From Candidatus Anammoxibacter sp. (GTDB taxonomy: Bacteria > Planctomycetota > Brocadiia > Brocadiales > Anammoxibacteraceae), in contig JAIQZO010000114.1 of assembly GCA_021777055.1 (NCBI GenBank), forward strand, positions 42,329 to 106,328: 64,000 bases of DNA, in the 5' to 3' direction. Under the pieces are notes generated by a model that was not told the DNA's origin, did not search any database, and worked only from the letters and a program-made list of their open reading frames with translations. The number at the start of each line of letters is the position of its first letter. Within the stretch, counting starts at the first letter, position 1. The position numbers were made by a program, and so were the translations under genes. Of this stretch, positions 39,226 to 48,534 are shown piece after piece.

Positions 39226-42200
39226 TCAATGGCCTTTATAATTTAAATAATTCTCTACAATTAAATCATTAAAATCTTTTGTTATATAATCCCAATTATA
39301 CTTCCAAGCCGTTCGAATCCCGTTTTCTATCAATTTTATTCTTAGTGCATTATCTGATAGCAGTCTATTTATCGCCGTTCTCATTGATTTTGTATCTCTA
39401 TTTTTTAGAACCAAAGAATTCACCTCATTTTCTGCATACTCACGAGAGCCACCATCATCTGTCATAACAACAGGAATCCCGCAAGCCATAGCTTCAAGTG
39501 GGCAAAAATTAAACCCCTCATGCTTACATCCGGAAACAAACACCTTACCTTTACTTATATATCTTGATAATTCATCTTGTTCAAGATTTGCGTTGGCCAA
39601 ATTAAGCACTTTTAGACCATTTGTTGCATCATATATAAAATCAGTACCTTTGTGTACCCTTTTTGACCCATAACAAACAACATCAAATGCGTTTTCTGAA
39701 CTAATAGGATGAAATTGAGCTCTATTTATTCCTCCAGGAATTATCTTTTGGCATGAGATCCCATTATAGTCTTCTAATTGTTCAGCTGTCCATTTAGAAT
39801 TGGCTACATTAACTAAACCTTTACTACCAACATAATATTTCTCTAGATATTTTGTTTTTTCTCTATATAACATATAAGCCGCTAAATGGTAATTTATCCG
39901 CAATGGCGCTTTGATTTTCTCAAAATAACCAAACATATCTGGATCTGAGACGATCAATACATCCGCAACATGATTATTATATTCTGACACCTTAACCACT
40001 TTCGCTGCAATGGGAAGCCAGTCCGATTTAACACCATCCAAAGTTAGTAACGTAACTTCATGACCATAAGAAATAAGCCGATTTGTCATCTCAATTGCAC
40101 GCCGAATTCCTCCAACAGATTTTAAATGTGGCTGTAACCAGCATATTTTTAGATTAACACGTCCTGCCTTCTTTTCAGTTTTCTTAATTTGTGCCAGATC
40201 TTCATGCAGGAGTTGTGCAACTGTTCGGCTTTTTACTAAATCTTCACTGAATTGTACAGCTTTAACTAACTCTTTTATTTTGTTTTTGCCATGCTTATTA
40301 AATATTTTATTTTTAGAAGTACTAACAATTGTCTTACGGCGTTCAGCTGTAAAACTCTGTGATTTTTTATGATAGACATAACAATCATCTGCAATATAAA
40401 GGACATAACCACTATTCATTGCCCGAATGGAAAAATCGTCTTCCTCTCCATATCCCGTAGGGAATGTTTCTTCGTCTAGCAATCCGATTTTGTTTAATAC
40501 CTCCCTTGTCATTAGATAACAAAACCCATTAATTAGAGTTGTTTTAGGGTACAAACGAGAACTATTGTTAGAGATATTTTCTGAGTAAGTTTCTAAGCTT
40601 ATATCTTTTGGTAAAGTATTAGTGCACCATCCGCCATTTTCATCAGTTAAGTACGGGATGCTCTGCCAACTTGCAGCATTTGATAATGGCCCCACGATAC
40701 TTGCTTTAGGATTTAGTATTGCACAATTAATTAGTTTTTCTAACCACCCTGGAGTTACTATAGTATCCGAATTAAGCAAGACGACATACTCCTCTGTTGA
40801 AAGCCTTAAACCTTGATTAGCTGCTATCGTATAACCTTTTGCTTGTTCATTTCTAGTATATTTCGCAGCAAGTCTTGCTGCATACCCAATTACAATCTCC
40901 GAAGTTTTTCTATCACTACCATCATCAATCAGTACAATGTTATTATGTTTTAAATTAGTGTGCCGAATTACTGATTCAATACACTCAGTTACATCATCTG
41001 GCGCATTATGCACACAAATAATAATATCGCAATTTTTTTGCAGAAATCCTTTTAACTTACCATTTGCTTTAACTTCTTCATTAACTAATATCTTACTTTC
41101 TTTGACAAGTTGTGATTTCATTTGGCGAGAAGGAACTTCAATATCACGCCACTCTCTTTTTACCACATTAATGTCATCCGCAAATTTATCAATCACAAAC
41201 ACTGATCCATTTTCGCTGTAATTAGCATCTACAACTGCTCTTTCGGCCTTCAACTTATTATATCTATTTGTAATCTTAGAAATATGTTCTATGGCAAGCA
41301 TTGGTGATGGCATAAAAAACACTCTGTTTTTAAGTGAAACTATCGCGTTACCAATTTTCCAACGATATGTACAAATTAGAGCATCTGTTACGTAAATTAA
41401 CTGAGATAATAAGCTATCAAATTTGTCAACATCGTTTCTTGCGGATATCAGTGCAATTTCCTTCTGTTCAAGTTGGATTCTAAGTTCTAACTCTACTTTG
41501 CCTACAGCCTCACTCGCAACCTTTGCATATTTCTCCTTCAGCAATATAAGTTCTGATTCTATTTTACCCACAGCTTCCTTTGCAACCAACACCTCTTTAT
41601 CCTTCTGCTGCAGTAATCTGCCTAGTTCCATCTCTTCTTGTTCAAGCTGGCTTCTAAATTCTGATTCTGATTTACCTGCTGCCTCCCTCGCAACCAACAC
41701 CTCTTTATCCTTCAGCGATAGTTGTTCGACCAACTCTTTCTCTTTTCGCTCTAGCTGACTTCTAAGTTCTGATTCTATTCGACCCGCAGCTTCCTTCACA
41801 ACCAATACCTCTCTAGACTTCTGCGACAGTTGTTCGACCAACTCTTTCTCTTTTCGCTCTAGCTGACTTCTAAGTTCTGATTCTATTCGACCCGCAGCTT
41901 CCTTCACAACCAATACCTCACGAGACTTCTGCGACAGTTGTTCGAGCAACTCTTTCTCTTTTTGTTCTAACTGGCCTTTAAGTTCTGATTCTATTTTACC
42001 CGCAGCTTCCTTCGCAACTAACACCTCTTTCTCCTTCTGCGACAGTTGCCCTACTAGCTCCTTCTCTTTTTGCTCCAGCTGACCTCTAAGTTCTGATTCA
42101 ACCTTACAGGCAGACTCATGTGCCGCCTTTGCCTCTTCTTGTTTTTGCAAATTGAATTCATATCTCTCAAGGGATGACCGTCCGCCTTTAGAAAGAAAAA

Positions 42201-42957
42201 GGCTACTATCCTTAGTAAATATTCTGCCATCCTCAAAAAGCTTAAAGAATTCTTTCTGACTTACATTTAAATACTGATCGAGGTCCCCTTTATCCTCTCT
42301 TTCACGATAAAGTTCCACATCAACAAATGATGTAATTTCTTTCGGCGATGGTATGCGGAGCCCATCAACACCATAACTACTTAATTGGGAAAAGAGATCT
42401 TCAACCACAGGAATAGGATCTTGCATGAGTTTACGATGTGACACTAATATCCTAGGCAAGTCCTTAGAAGCCCTAAGGGCAGAAATGTTATAAATTTCCC
42501 ACATAGCAATCCCCACATCAACAGGAATTCCGTTACGTTTATTAATACTTTTTGCAACTTCAACTGGATTTCTGAAAATATGGATACAGACAGGAACTTC
42601 TAACAAACGACGCCACATAGGGAATGATAGGCAGAACCTTGGTTCCTTTAAAAACCATGGGCGATTCGCATCAATCTCCAGTATAATCTTTGATGCTTGA
42701 GAATTAAATTCTTCAATTGTCTTTTCAGGAATAGTTTCCAATTCGAAATTAGCAATTTTATTCCAGTCACAACCTACAGAGGTCAAAATAAAATCATTTA
42801 TATCTCTAACATCTCGCCTCTCCCAAAAGCCCTTTGGGTTTTCCTTGTTCGCGCCAGTACTTATACCTTCCGGGCCAAAGTAAGCTCCCATCATATTTAG
42901 CAATCGTGCAAGAACAGATGTTCCCGATCTATGCATACCCAGTACTATTAATTGCAT
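39226..42957 (-). CDS. Four-part fusion: sulfotransferase, coiled-coil repeats, GT2, GT4
   Basis: Protein of 1243 aa. Residues 1-230 form a sulfotransferase-like domain: QLIVLGMHRSGTSVLARLLN carries the 5'-phosphosulfate (PAPS) binding loop, and ICIHIFRNPVEVAKSINKRN style sequence fits the 3'-phosphate site. Residues about 266-509 are a long coiled coil made of ~36-aa repeats (QLEQKEKELVEQLSQK-REVL). A GT2 domain starts near 642 (CDIIICVHNAPDDVTECIES, VVLLNSDTIVTPGWLEKLI, GYGEEDDFSIRA). A GT4 domain starts near 932 (LKICWLQPHLKSVGGIRRAI, FNFCPLEAMACGIPVVMTDD). The enzyme could elongate and sulfate one glycan, with the coiled coil as spacer or chain-length ruler; this is inference. AGGAAG precedes the ATG. 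Confidence 0.85.
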   Translation of the reverse strand: MQLIVLGMHRSGTSVLARLLNMMGAYFGPEGISTGANKENPKGFWERRDVRDINDFILTSVGCDWNKIANFELETIPEKTIEEFNSQASKIILEIDANRPWFLKEPRFCLSFPMWRRLLEVPVCIHIFRNPVEVAKSINKRNGIPVDVGIAMWEIYNISALRASKDLPRILVSHRKLMQDPIPVVEDLFSQLSSYGVDGLRIPSPKEITSFVDVELYREREDKGDLDQYLNVSQKEFFKLFEDGRIFTKDSSLFLSKGGRSSLERYEFNLQKQEEAKAAHESACKVESELRGQLEQKEKELVGQLSQKEKEVLVAKEAAGKIESELKGQLEQKEKELLEQLSQKSREVLVVKEAAGRIESELRSQLERKEKELVEQLSQKSREVLVVKEAAGRIESELRSQLERKEKELVEQLSLKDKEVLVAREAAGKSESEFRSQLEQEEMELGRLLQQKDKEVLVAKEAVGKIESELILLKEKYAKVASEAVGKVELELRIQLEQKEIALISARNDVDKFDSLLSQLIYVTDALICTYRWKIGNAIVSLKNRVFFMPSPMLAIEHISKITNRYNKLKAERAVVDANYSENGSVFVIDKFADDINVVKREWRDIEVPSRQMKSQLVKESKILVNEEVKANGKLKGFLQKNCDIIICVHNAPDDVTECIESVIRHTNLKHNNIVLIDDGSDRKTSEIVIGYAARLAAKYTRNEQAKGYTIAANQGLRLSTEEYVVLLNSDTIVTPGWLEKLINCAILNPKASIVGPLSNAASWQSIPYLTDENGGWCTNTLPKDISLETYSENISNNSSRLYPKTTLINGFCYLMTREVLNKIGLLDEETFPTGYGEEDDFSIRAMNSGYVLYIADDCYVYHKKSQSFTAERRKTIVSTSKNKIFNKHGKNKIKELVKAVQFSEDLVKSRTVAQLLHEDLAQIKKTEKKAGRVNLKICWLQPHLKSVGGIRRAIEMTNRLISYGHEVTLLTLDGVKSDWLPIAAKVVKVSEYNNHVADVLIVSDPDMFGYFEKIKAPLRINYHLAAYMLYREKTKYLEKYYVGSKGLVNVANSKWTAEQLEDYNGISCQKIIPGGINRAQFHPISSENAFDVVCYGSKRVHKGTDFIYDATNGLKVLNLANANLEQDELSRYISKGKVFVSGCKHEGFNFCPLEAMACGIPVVMTDDGGSREYAENEVNSLVLKNRDTKSMRTAINRLLSDNALRIKLIENGIRTAWKYNWDYITKDFNDLIVENYLNYKGH
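41620..42110 (-). repeat. ~108-bp tandem repeats encoding the coiled coil
   Basis: About five in-frame units inside the sulfotransferase-glycosyltransferase fusion gene. Units around 41745-41850 and 41853-41958 are almost identical over ~105 bases; outer units are more diverged. The array can expand or contract in frame, changing the coiled-coil length. Confidence 0.8.
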
Positions 42958-43077
42958 TATTTTTCTTCCTAATCTACTTTTTTTATAAATTACGAACTAT
43001 ATGCGCTGCTATAGTTTTACAATTAAAAAGTTCCATTTTTTCAGCTTTACCCGCACATTGTTAAATTTGATAACCGA

Positions 43078-43851
43078 TTATTTCTGTATGTCTCTATTTT
43101 TCCCCATCTTCCTGGTCGCTTCCAACTTGGCAGCATTGTTATATAGCCAAAGAACTTCATCAACTAGCCCTTTAGCAAAGGCAACTCCATCCTCTATCCA
43201 AATTGCACGATCACAGAGTTCCGCAATAGTTTGTGCATTATGAGACACCAATACAACTGTCTGGTTAGACTTTATCTTCTCTTTCATTGCCTTGCTTGAC
43301 TTTATTTGAAACGCTTTGTCTCCTACTCCAAGCGTTTCATCAATAAGCAACACATCCGGATGTAACTGGTGAGCAATGGAGAACCCCAAACGGGCACTCA
43401 TCCCAGTAGAATAAGTTCTTACCGCAACGTCAATATGACTTTGTAATCCCGAAAACTCTATTATGGCATCCATGTTTTCCAGTATTGCATCTTTTGAAAA
43501 GCCAAGGAGCATTCCTGAAAGCATTATGTTATCACGTCCGGACAATTCAGGCGCAAATCCCACCTGCAATGCTAACAAAGAAACCTTAACTCCAGTATTT
43601 ATCACCGTCCCTCTGTCAGGCTTTATAATTCCGGCTAAAAGCCTTAAAAACGTCGATTTACCTGCCCCGTTACGCCCAATAACACCTACAGATTCTCCGG
43701 CATGTATATCCAGACTTACATCTTTTAAAGCTTCAAACTTACGGAGCTTAAATATAGACCTTTTCTGATTATAAACCACAGCAGCATTACGGACAGAAAT
43801 AAAGAGTTCTCCACGATTATGGTCTGTAGTATATTGTTCCGGTTTATTCAT
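43078..43851 (-). CDS. Polysaccharide ABC exporter ATPase (Wzt/TagH-like)
   Basis: Protein of 257 aa with Walker A GVIGRNGAGKSTFLRLLAGI (about residue 59), signature RTYSTGMSARLGFS, Walker B DVLLIDETLGVGD and the H-loop LVSHNAQTI. The spacing and the PDRGTVINTGVKVSLLALQVGF segment are typical of the O-antigen/teichoic acid exporter ATPases. It is short and lacks the C-terminal carbohydrate-binding extension of E. coli O9a Wzt, so it belongs to the type without polymer recognition. No Shine-Dalgarno is visible: interspersed repeat copy B abuts the start codon. Confidence 0.9.
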   Translation of the reverse strand: MNKPEQYTTDHNRGELFISVRNAAVVYNQKRSIFKLRKFEALKDVSLDIHAGESVGVIGRNGAGKSTFLRLLAGIIKPDRGTVINTGVKVSLLALQVGFAPELSGRDNIMLSGMLLGFSKDAILENMDAIIEFSGLQSHIDVAVRTYSTGMSARLGFSIAHQLHPDVLLIDETLGVGDKAFQIKSSKAMKEKIKSNQTVVLVSHNAQTIAELCDRAIWIEDGVAFAKGLVDEVLWLYNNAAKLEATRKMGKNRDIQK

Positions 43852-44003
43852 ATACAGTATTACTTTATAAAAACTTCTTTTTTAAGATTTTGTAGCTTTT
43901 ATGGGAGACAGAATGCAGAACAAAAGAATCAGAGAGTACATACAAATTTACAATTAATAACATAGTAAAATAAATAGAACTCTATGCTTTATTATGTATC
44001 CTC
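43852..44003 (+). repeat. Interspersed intergenic repeat, copy B
   Basis: Starts immediately before the ATPase start codon: ATACAGTATTACTTTATAAA, then AACTTCTTTTTTAAGATT, TTGTAGCTTTTATGGGAGAC. It continues with CAAATTTACAATTAATAACA and CTATGCTTTATTATG, matching copy A over ~150 bases and copy C over ~115. The strong inverted repeat of copy A is mostly decayed here. It fills most of the gap between the ABC permease and ATPase genes. Confidence 0.7.
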
Positions 44004-44042
44004 AATCATGGAGTGTCTTCGTCGCACGATAAAACAAATAAG

Positions 44043-44807
44043 TTATCTTGCCACACGCGGATAACAATGGTCCAGCTTTTTGATAACATAGGACATTACA
44101 ACAGACAGAAAGACTCCAAGTAGCGCAATTATTACAAGAGAGTTCCAATTTGGCCAACGATTGTATAAAAGCACCTCTCTGTATTGTTCCAAAATTTTAG
44201 CCATGGGGTTCAACATAAATATATCATAATTTGCCTGCCCAGGTTGGATTCGAAAAAACACGCCAGAGCCAAACATCATTGCCTGCAAAACGTATTGTAT
44301 AATAATTGCAACATCTGGGACTAATGGAACAACAGCTGATCCTATCAACAAAACGCCATATGTAAACATTGCCTGTGATAAAACAACCGCAGGAACAGCA
44401 AACCATGTAACAAATGGCTCGTTTTTTATACTTAGAAACACCATAACCACAATTGTTACAATAACAAAACGAAAAGATTTAACTGAAAATGTAATAGTTG
44501 GTACTATTATCTTAGGGAAATGGATCTGCTGCATTAATCCTCTGGCTTCATTAATACTGCTTGCACCCTGCATTACAGAGGTAGAAAACCATGTAAATGC
44601 AACTATGCCAACAATGAGAAACGACACAAAATCTTCCGTCCCCCTATGCAACAGGTAAACAAAAACACCATAGTATACTGCCATCTTTAACAACGGATCC
44701 AAAAGCCACCATAGAAAACCAAGATGGTTCTGTATTACTTCCGTAATTAATTTAGCACGCGTACTATAGAAAATATAGCCACGGTAATTATAAAGGTCTT
44801 TGATCAT
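44043..44807 (-). CDS. Polysaccharide ABC exporter permease (Wzm-like)
   Basis: Protein of 254 aa with the ABC-2 transporter pattern of six hydrophobic segments: LWWLLDPLLKMAVYYGVFVY near the N-terminus, then FVSFLIVGIVAFTWFS, a pair of helices around 105-165, VLQAMMFGSGVFFRI and a last helix. The motif FLWWLLDPLL and GSGVFFR-NPMAKILEQYREVLL are typical of Wzm/TagG permeases. It lies upstream of the ATPase on the same strand and forms the exporter with it, moving a lipid-linked polysaccharide across the inner membrane. Confidence 0.9.
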   Translation of the reverse strand: MIKDLYNYRGYIFYSTRAKLITEVIQNHLGFLWWLLDPLLKMAVYYGVFVYLLHRGTEDFVSFLIVGIVAFTWFSTSVMQGASSINEARGLMQQIHFPKIIVPTITFSVKSFRFVIVTIVVMVFLSIKNEPFVTWFAVPAVVLSQAMFTYGVLLIGSAVVPLVPDVAIIIQYVLQAMMFGSGVFFRIQPGQANYDIFMLNPMAKILEQYREVLLYNRWPNWNSLVIIALLGVFLSVVMSYVIKKLDHCYPRVAR

Positions 44808-45470
44808 TATTAAAAATCTACTTTTCTACTTTGAAAATTTAAAGAAGCTGTTTAATTTAACCATCTCTTTTTCCAGATACTTACAATTTTCTTATATGCT
44901 CTCCCTAATTATAATCGTAAAAGCCTTGTAGAATTCTATAAAGTCTTTATAGGTATCATCAGCTATTTTCCGCACTATTGTATTATCAACAGTTTGGTAT
45001 TCATGAACTGCAATGTTTCAGAATCATACCATCATCTGTTTTGATAGGCTATCCTATGTGTCAAACAGAAATTAAGGATAATCGCTTAAACAAGGCAATG
45101 AGTTCAAAAAAATGTATCAATACATCTTACGGCTAATCATTATTGAATATTTTAGTAAACGCAGAATCTGTTCATGGACCATGGCATTTCATTGGATACT
45201 TTTAAGTAATTTAATTAGCCGTCTGTCTAATTTATTAGGAAGTATATTAACTTTTCACATAGTCCAAGTCAATCCTTGATGAATTTAATTCTTCAATTAT
45301 ATAAAAATCTTGAATTTCAATACTTATTCTTCTATCATTTGGTACTCATTTAGAGCGGATTAATAACCGCGGCAATAATCAGCATGGTTGGCCTAAGCTA
45401 CTTCGTTCAGAAAGGTTATTATCATACAGGGAGAGTGCATGATAAGCCTCTTTAGAAAAAAAGAATATAC
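44808..45470. other. Divergent promoter region of the glycan cluster
   Basis: About 660 bases between the minus-strand exporter/glycosyltransferase operon and the plus-strand gmhA-rmlA-rmlC genes. It should contain both promoters. I see no frame and no palindrome that I can assign. Confidence 0.4.
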
Positions 45471-46067
45471 ATGGAAATTGTGAGGTCAACAAAAATCGTA
45501 GATGGGATATCCGAAACAATTAAAGTCTTGAATCTTATCCAGGCAAACGGTGATATTATCTGTGCTATTGACAAAGTTGCAACTTTGTGCATAAATGCAA
45601 TCCAAGGTGGGCAGAAAATCATCTTTATTGGCAATGGCGGTAGCGCTGCAGATGCACAACACCTGGCGGCTGAATTTGTAAGCCATTTTGTATTTAACAG
45701 ACCCGGATTACCTGCAATTGCCTTAACTACAGATACTTCTGTTATAACTGCAATTGCCAACGATTACGGTTATGACGTTTTGTTTAAGAGACAGATTGAA
45801 GCAATTGGCAATAGAGGTGACATACTTATTGCACTCTCTACATCCGGGAGGTCAAAAAACATTCTCACCGGGATTAAGGCCGCACAAGAAAAAGGTATTT
45901 TTACTGTTGGTTTTACCGGTACTGAAGGATCAGAAATGGTAGCATTATGTGATTGTTCGGTAAGTGTTCCATCCACGATAACTGCCAATATCCAGGAAGC
46001 ACATATTACCATGGGTCATATCATTTGTAGCTTAGTAGAGCAGGAATTATTTAGTGTAGAACCTTAA
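45471..46067 (+). CDS. gmhA: Phosphoheptose isomerase (SIS domain)
   Basis: Protein of 198 aa that would convert sedoheptulose 7-phosphate to D-glycero-D-manno-heptose 7-phosphate, the first step to nucleotide-activated heptose. Signature segments: KIIFIGNGGSAADAQHLAAE (SIS substrate loop), AIALTTDTSVITAIANDYGY, ILIALSTSGRSKNIL and NIQEAHITMGHIICSLVEQE with the catalytic E/H pair typical of GmhA. No clear Shine-Dalgarno precedes the ATG. Other heptose genes (hldE, gmhB) are not in the window. It heads a three-gene plus-strand set with rmlA and rmlC. Confidence 0.85.
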   Translation: MEIVRSTKIVDGISETIKVLNLIQANGDIICAIDKVATLCINAIQGGQKIIFIGNGGSAADAQHLAAEFVSHFVFNRPGLPAIALTTDTSVITAIANDYGYDVLFKRQIEAIGNRGDILIALSTSGRSKNILTGIKAAQEKGIFTVGFTGTEGSEMVALCDCSVSVPSTITANIQEAHITMGHIICSLVEQELFSVEP

Positions 46068-46112
46068 TAATAAAAATTGATGCAAGAAAAAGGCTAAAAG
46101 AGGAAATAATAA

Positions 46113-46982
46113 ATGAAGGGGATTATCCTTGCAGGTGGTTCGGGTACCAGGTTATATCCGGTGACATTAACAGTTAGTAAACAATTATTACCGGTATATG
46201 ACAAACCTATGATATACTATCCTCTGACAACGTTAATGTTGGCAGGAATAAGAGATATACTTATCATTTCAACCCCTAACGATCTGCCGCAATATCGGGA
46301 ACTTTTTAGAAATAGTGCGGAATTAGGAATCAATTTAAGTTTTGCCGAACAGCCTAGTCCAGATGGACTACCACAAGCATTTATTATCGGAGAATCATTT
46401 ATTGGAGACTCGTCCGTATCACTAATTCTGGGTGACAACGTCTTTTATGGCCATGGACTTAGTGCTTTACTGCAAGATTCAACAACACTAGAAACAGGGG
46501 CAACGGTATTTGCATACCATGTTAATGATCCAGAAAGGTACGGTGTTGTTGAATTTGACGAAAAAAGACATGCCATTAGTTTAGAAGAGAAACCATTAAA
46601 ACCAAAATCTAATTTTGCAGTAACCGGCCTTTACTTTTACGATAACCAGGTTGTCGATTTCGCAAAGAATCTACAGCCCTCCGCACGGGGTGAACTTGAA
46701 ATAACTGACATAAACCTCAAATATCTTGAGAAAAACCAGTTAAGTGTTCAGATTCTTAAACGTGGTATGGCTTGGCTGGATACCGGAACCCATAGTTCAC
46801 TGCAGCAAGCTTCAACATTTATAGAAGCAGTGGAAAATCGTCAAGGTTTAAAGATCGCATGCATCGAAGAAATTGCATACCGAATGGGTTATATTGATAA
46901 AGTAAGGCTAAAACAAATAGCAAACACGATTGGTAATAATGGATATGGTCAGTATCTTCACAGCATAGTTGCACACGGATAA
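46113..46982 (+). CDS. rmlA: Glucose-1-phosphate thymidylyltransferase
   Basis: Protein of 289 aa, full length for the RmlA/RfbA family. It starts MKGIILAGGSGTRLYPVTLT (nucleotide-binding loop) and has SKQLLPVYDKPMIYYPL, FAEQPSPDGLPQAFIIGE, LILGDNVFYGHG and AVTGLYFYD, with RGMAWLDTGTHSSL near the C-terminus. The reaction is dTTP plus glucose-1-phosphate to dTDP-glucose, the first step of dTDP-L-rhamnose synthesis. AGAGGAAA lies before the ATG. rmlC follows after six bases; rmlB and rmlD are not in the window. Confidence 0.95.
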   Translation: MKGIILAGGSGTRLYPVTLTVSKQLLPVYDKPMIYYPLTTLMLAGIRDILIISTPNDLPQYRELFRNSAELGINLSFAEQPSPDGLPQAFIIGESFIGDSSVSLILGDNVFYGHGLSALLQDSTTLETGATVFAYHVNDPERYGVVEFDEKRHAISLEEKPLKPKSNFAVTGLYFYDNQVVDFAKNLQPSARGELEITDINLKYLEKNQLSVQILKRGMAWLDTGTHSSLQQASTFIEAVENRQGLKIACIEEIAYRMGYIDKVRLKQIANTIGNNGYGQYLHSIVAHG

Positions 46983-46988
46983 AAAACA

Positions 46989-47537
46989 ATGAATTTTAAC
47001 AAAACAAATCTACCTGGAGTCATCCTTATAGAACCAAAAGTATTTTCAGACAACCGTGGTTTTTTCATGGAAACATTTCAAAAACAGCTTTATAAGGAAG
47101 CTGGAATTGATCATGAATTTGTGCAGGACAATTTGTCATATTCAAAGAAAGGAACATTACGCGGGCTGCATTACCAGTATCCTAATTCACAAGGGAAACT
47201 AGTTTCTGTAGCTTTCGGATCGGTATTTGATGTTGCAGTAGATATTCGAAAGGGATCTCCCACATTTGGGAACTGGTATGGAGTTGAGATATCTGCGGAG
47301 AACAAACGACACCTTTGGATCCCACCCGGATTTGCTCACGGTTTTTGCGTAACTTCAGAAACTGCAGTTTTTGTTTATAAATGCACAGACTATTACAACC
47401 AACAAGCAGAGCATACTATTTTATGGAATGATGATACATTATCAATAAAATGGCCCTTTTCAGAGCCCGTTGTGTCAGGAAAAGATACACAGGGCACACC
47501 ACTTAACAAAATAGCAAAAGAAAATCTCCCTGAATAA
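46989..47537 (+). CDS. rmlC: dTDP-4-dehydrorhamnose 3,5-epimerase
   Basis: Protein of 182 aa, normal length for RmlC. Motifs: GVILIEPKVFSDNRGFFMET, QDNLSYSKKGTLRGLHYQ (catalytic histidine in RGLHYQ), VAVDIRKGSPTFG, WIPPGFAHGFCV and YKCTDYYN. It epimerises dTDP-4-keto-6-deoxyglucose toward the L-rhamnose precursor. It is translationally close to rmlA (six-base gap). The product likely feeds the glycosyltransferases encoded on the other side of the divergent promoter. Confidence 0.93.
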   Translation: MNFNKTNLPGVILIEPKVFSDNRGFFMETFQKQLYKEAGIDHEFVQDNLSYSKKGTLRGLHYQYPNSQGKLVSVAFGSVFDVAVDIRKGSPTFGNWYGVEISAENKRHLWIPPGFAHGFCVTSETAVFVYKCTDYYNQQAEHTILWNDDTLSIKWPFSEPVVSGKDTQGTPLNKIAKENLPE

Positions 47538-47609
47538 CAGTCTTGTTTAATTGGATATTAATTTGGTTTCGCTCTCATTCTACTATTGTTTTCGCCACAA
47601 ATAGTTTTA

Positions 47610-47945
47610 TCATGAGTTATTATAACAAAGTGCTTCTTGTTCCGCTATTTTTAGATCATTAGACACTATTTCTCTAACCAATTGAATAAATGTTGTTTTA
47701 GGCTCCCATCCTAGTTTCTCTTTTGCCTTTTTTAGGCCACCAATGAGAGCCTCCACTTCCACTGACCGAAAATAGTTTTGGAACAATCACAATTATACAT
47801 TTACCAACCTTAACATCGTAACCTCTCTCTTCACAACCTTCCACTTTCCACTGCATTTCTATATTTGCTTCTTTTGCTGAAAATCCAACAAACTGTCTTA
47901 CCGCATATGGCGAAATCGTCAGGTTCATGTTGCAGAAGCATTAGC
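47610..47945 (-). pseudogene. GDP-mannose 4,6-dehydratase remnant (3' end, frameshifted)
   Basis: Three minus-strand frame pieces join into the end of a GDP-mannose dehydratase: LQHEPDDFAI (near 47940), then YAVRQFVGFSAKEANIEMQW with GCEERGYDVKVGKCIIVIVP (47780-47920), then YFRSVEVEALIGG and KKAKEKLGWEPKTTFIQLVR to a TGA at 47610. At least two frameshifts separate them, and the N-terminal two thirds are absent. It shows that the locus once had, or recombined with, a GDP-mannose/fucose pathway gene. Confidence 0.7.
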
Positions 47946-48534
47946 CACAAGCAACAACATTATGAACACCTTAACTCTGCAATGCCGAAGCCAAACTTAC
48001 AAGTAGATATTTAAATAGGATAAACAGGTACATGACAACATTTTATATACCATACGAATTATAGTTATTCTACCTGTTTATTATTTTGAATCTCCAACCA
48101 TCTATTATTATATAGAAACAGATCCCCCTACCCATTTTAGTTAAAGTGGGAGGAGAAATTTAAATACTTTTACTTGGATTTATACATCTTTGCTAAGGCA
48201 TCTACTTTATACAACTCATATATGAAGTACACTACTAGATGACAAAATGATAACTCCATTTCTTCAATTGTAACAATCACTTGTGTTCATTGGCAAAGAA
48301 ACTTCCCATGTAAAGACAAGTTTGTATATGGGAATACTTTAAAAGAATATTCGGGATAAACTCCAAAGAAAGCATAAATTGGTAAATATAAAAAAAAAGC
48401 GTGATCTCTTCTTCTCAAGCAAAAATAAAGTTATAGCTTTTACAGCCGATATTAACTTCTACCGTAAGGATTTGGTTAAAATTATTGAAAATTAGTACAC
48501 CTATAATTACTTTTATCTTTCTTATAGAATATAG
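47946..48534. other. Intergenic region with one hairpin
   Basis: No coding frame recognised between the gmd remnant and the HDOD gene. A clean 8-bp stem with four-base loop lies at 48131-48150 (CCCATTTT-AGTT-AAAGTGGG). Without a following T-run its role as a terminator is uncertain. Confidence 0.4.

Noticed and set aside
48131..48150. Rho-independent terminator
   Set aside because: The stem is good but no T-run follows on either strand, so I list it only as a hairpin within the intergenic entry.
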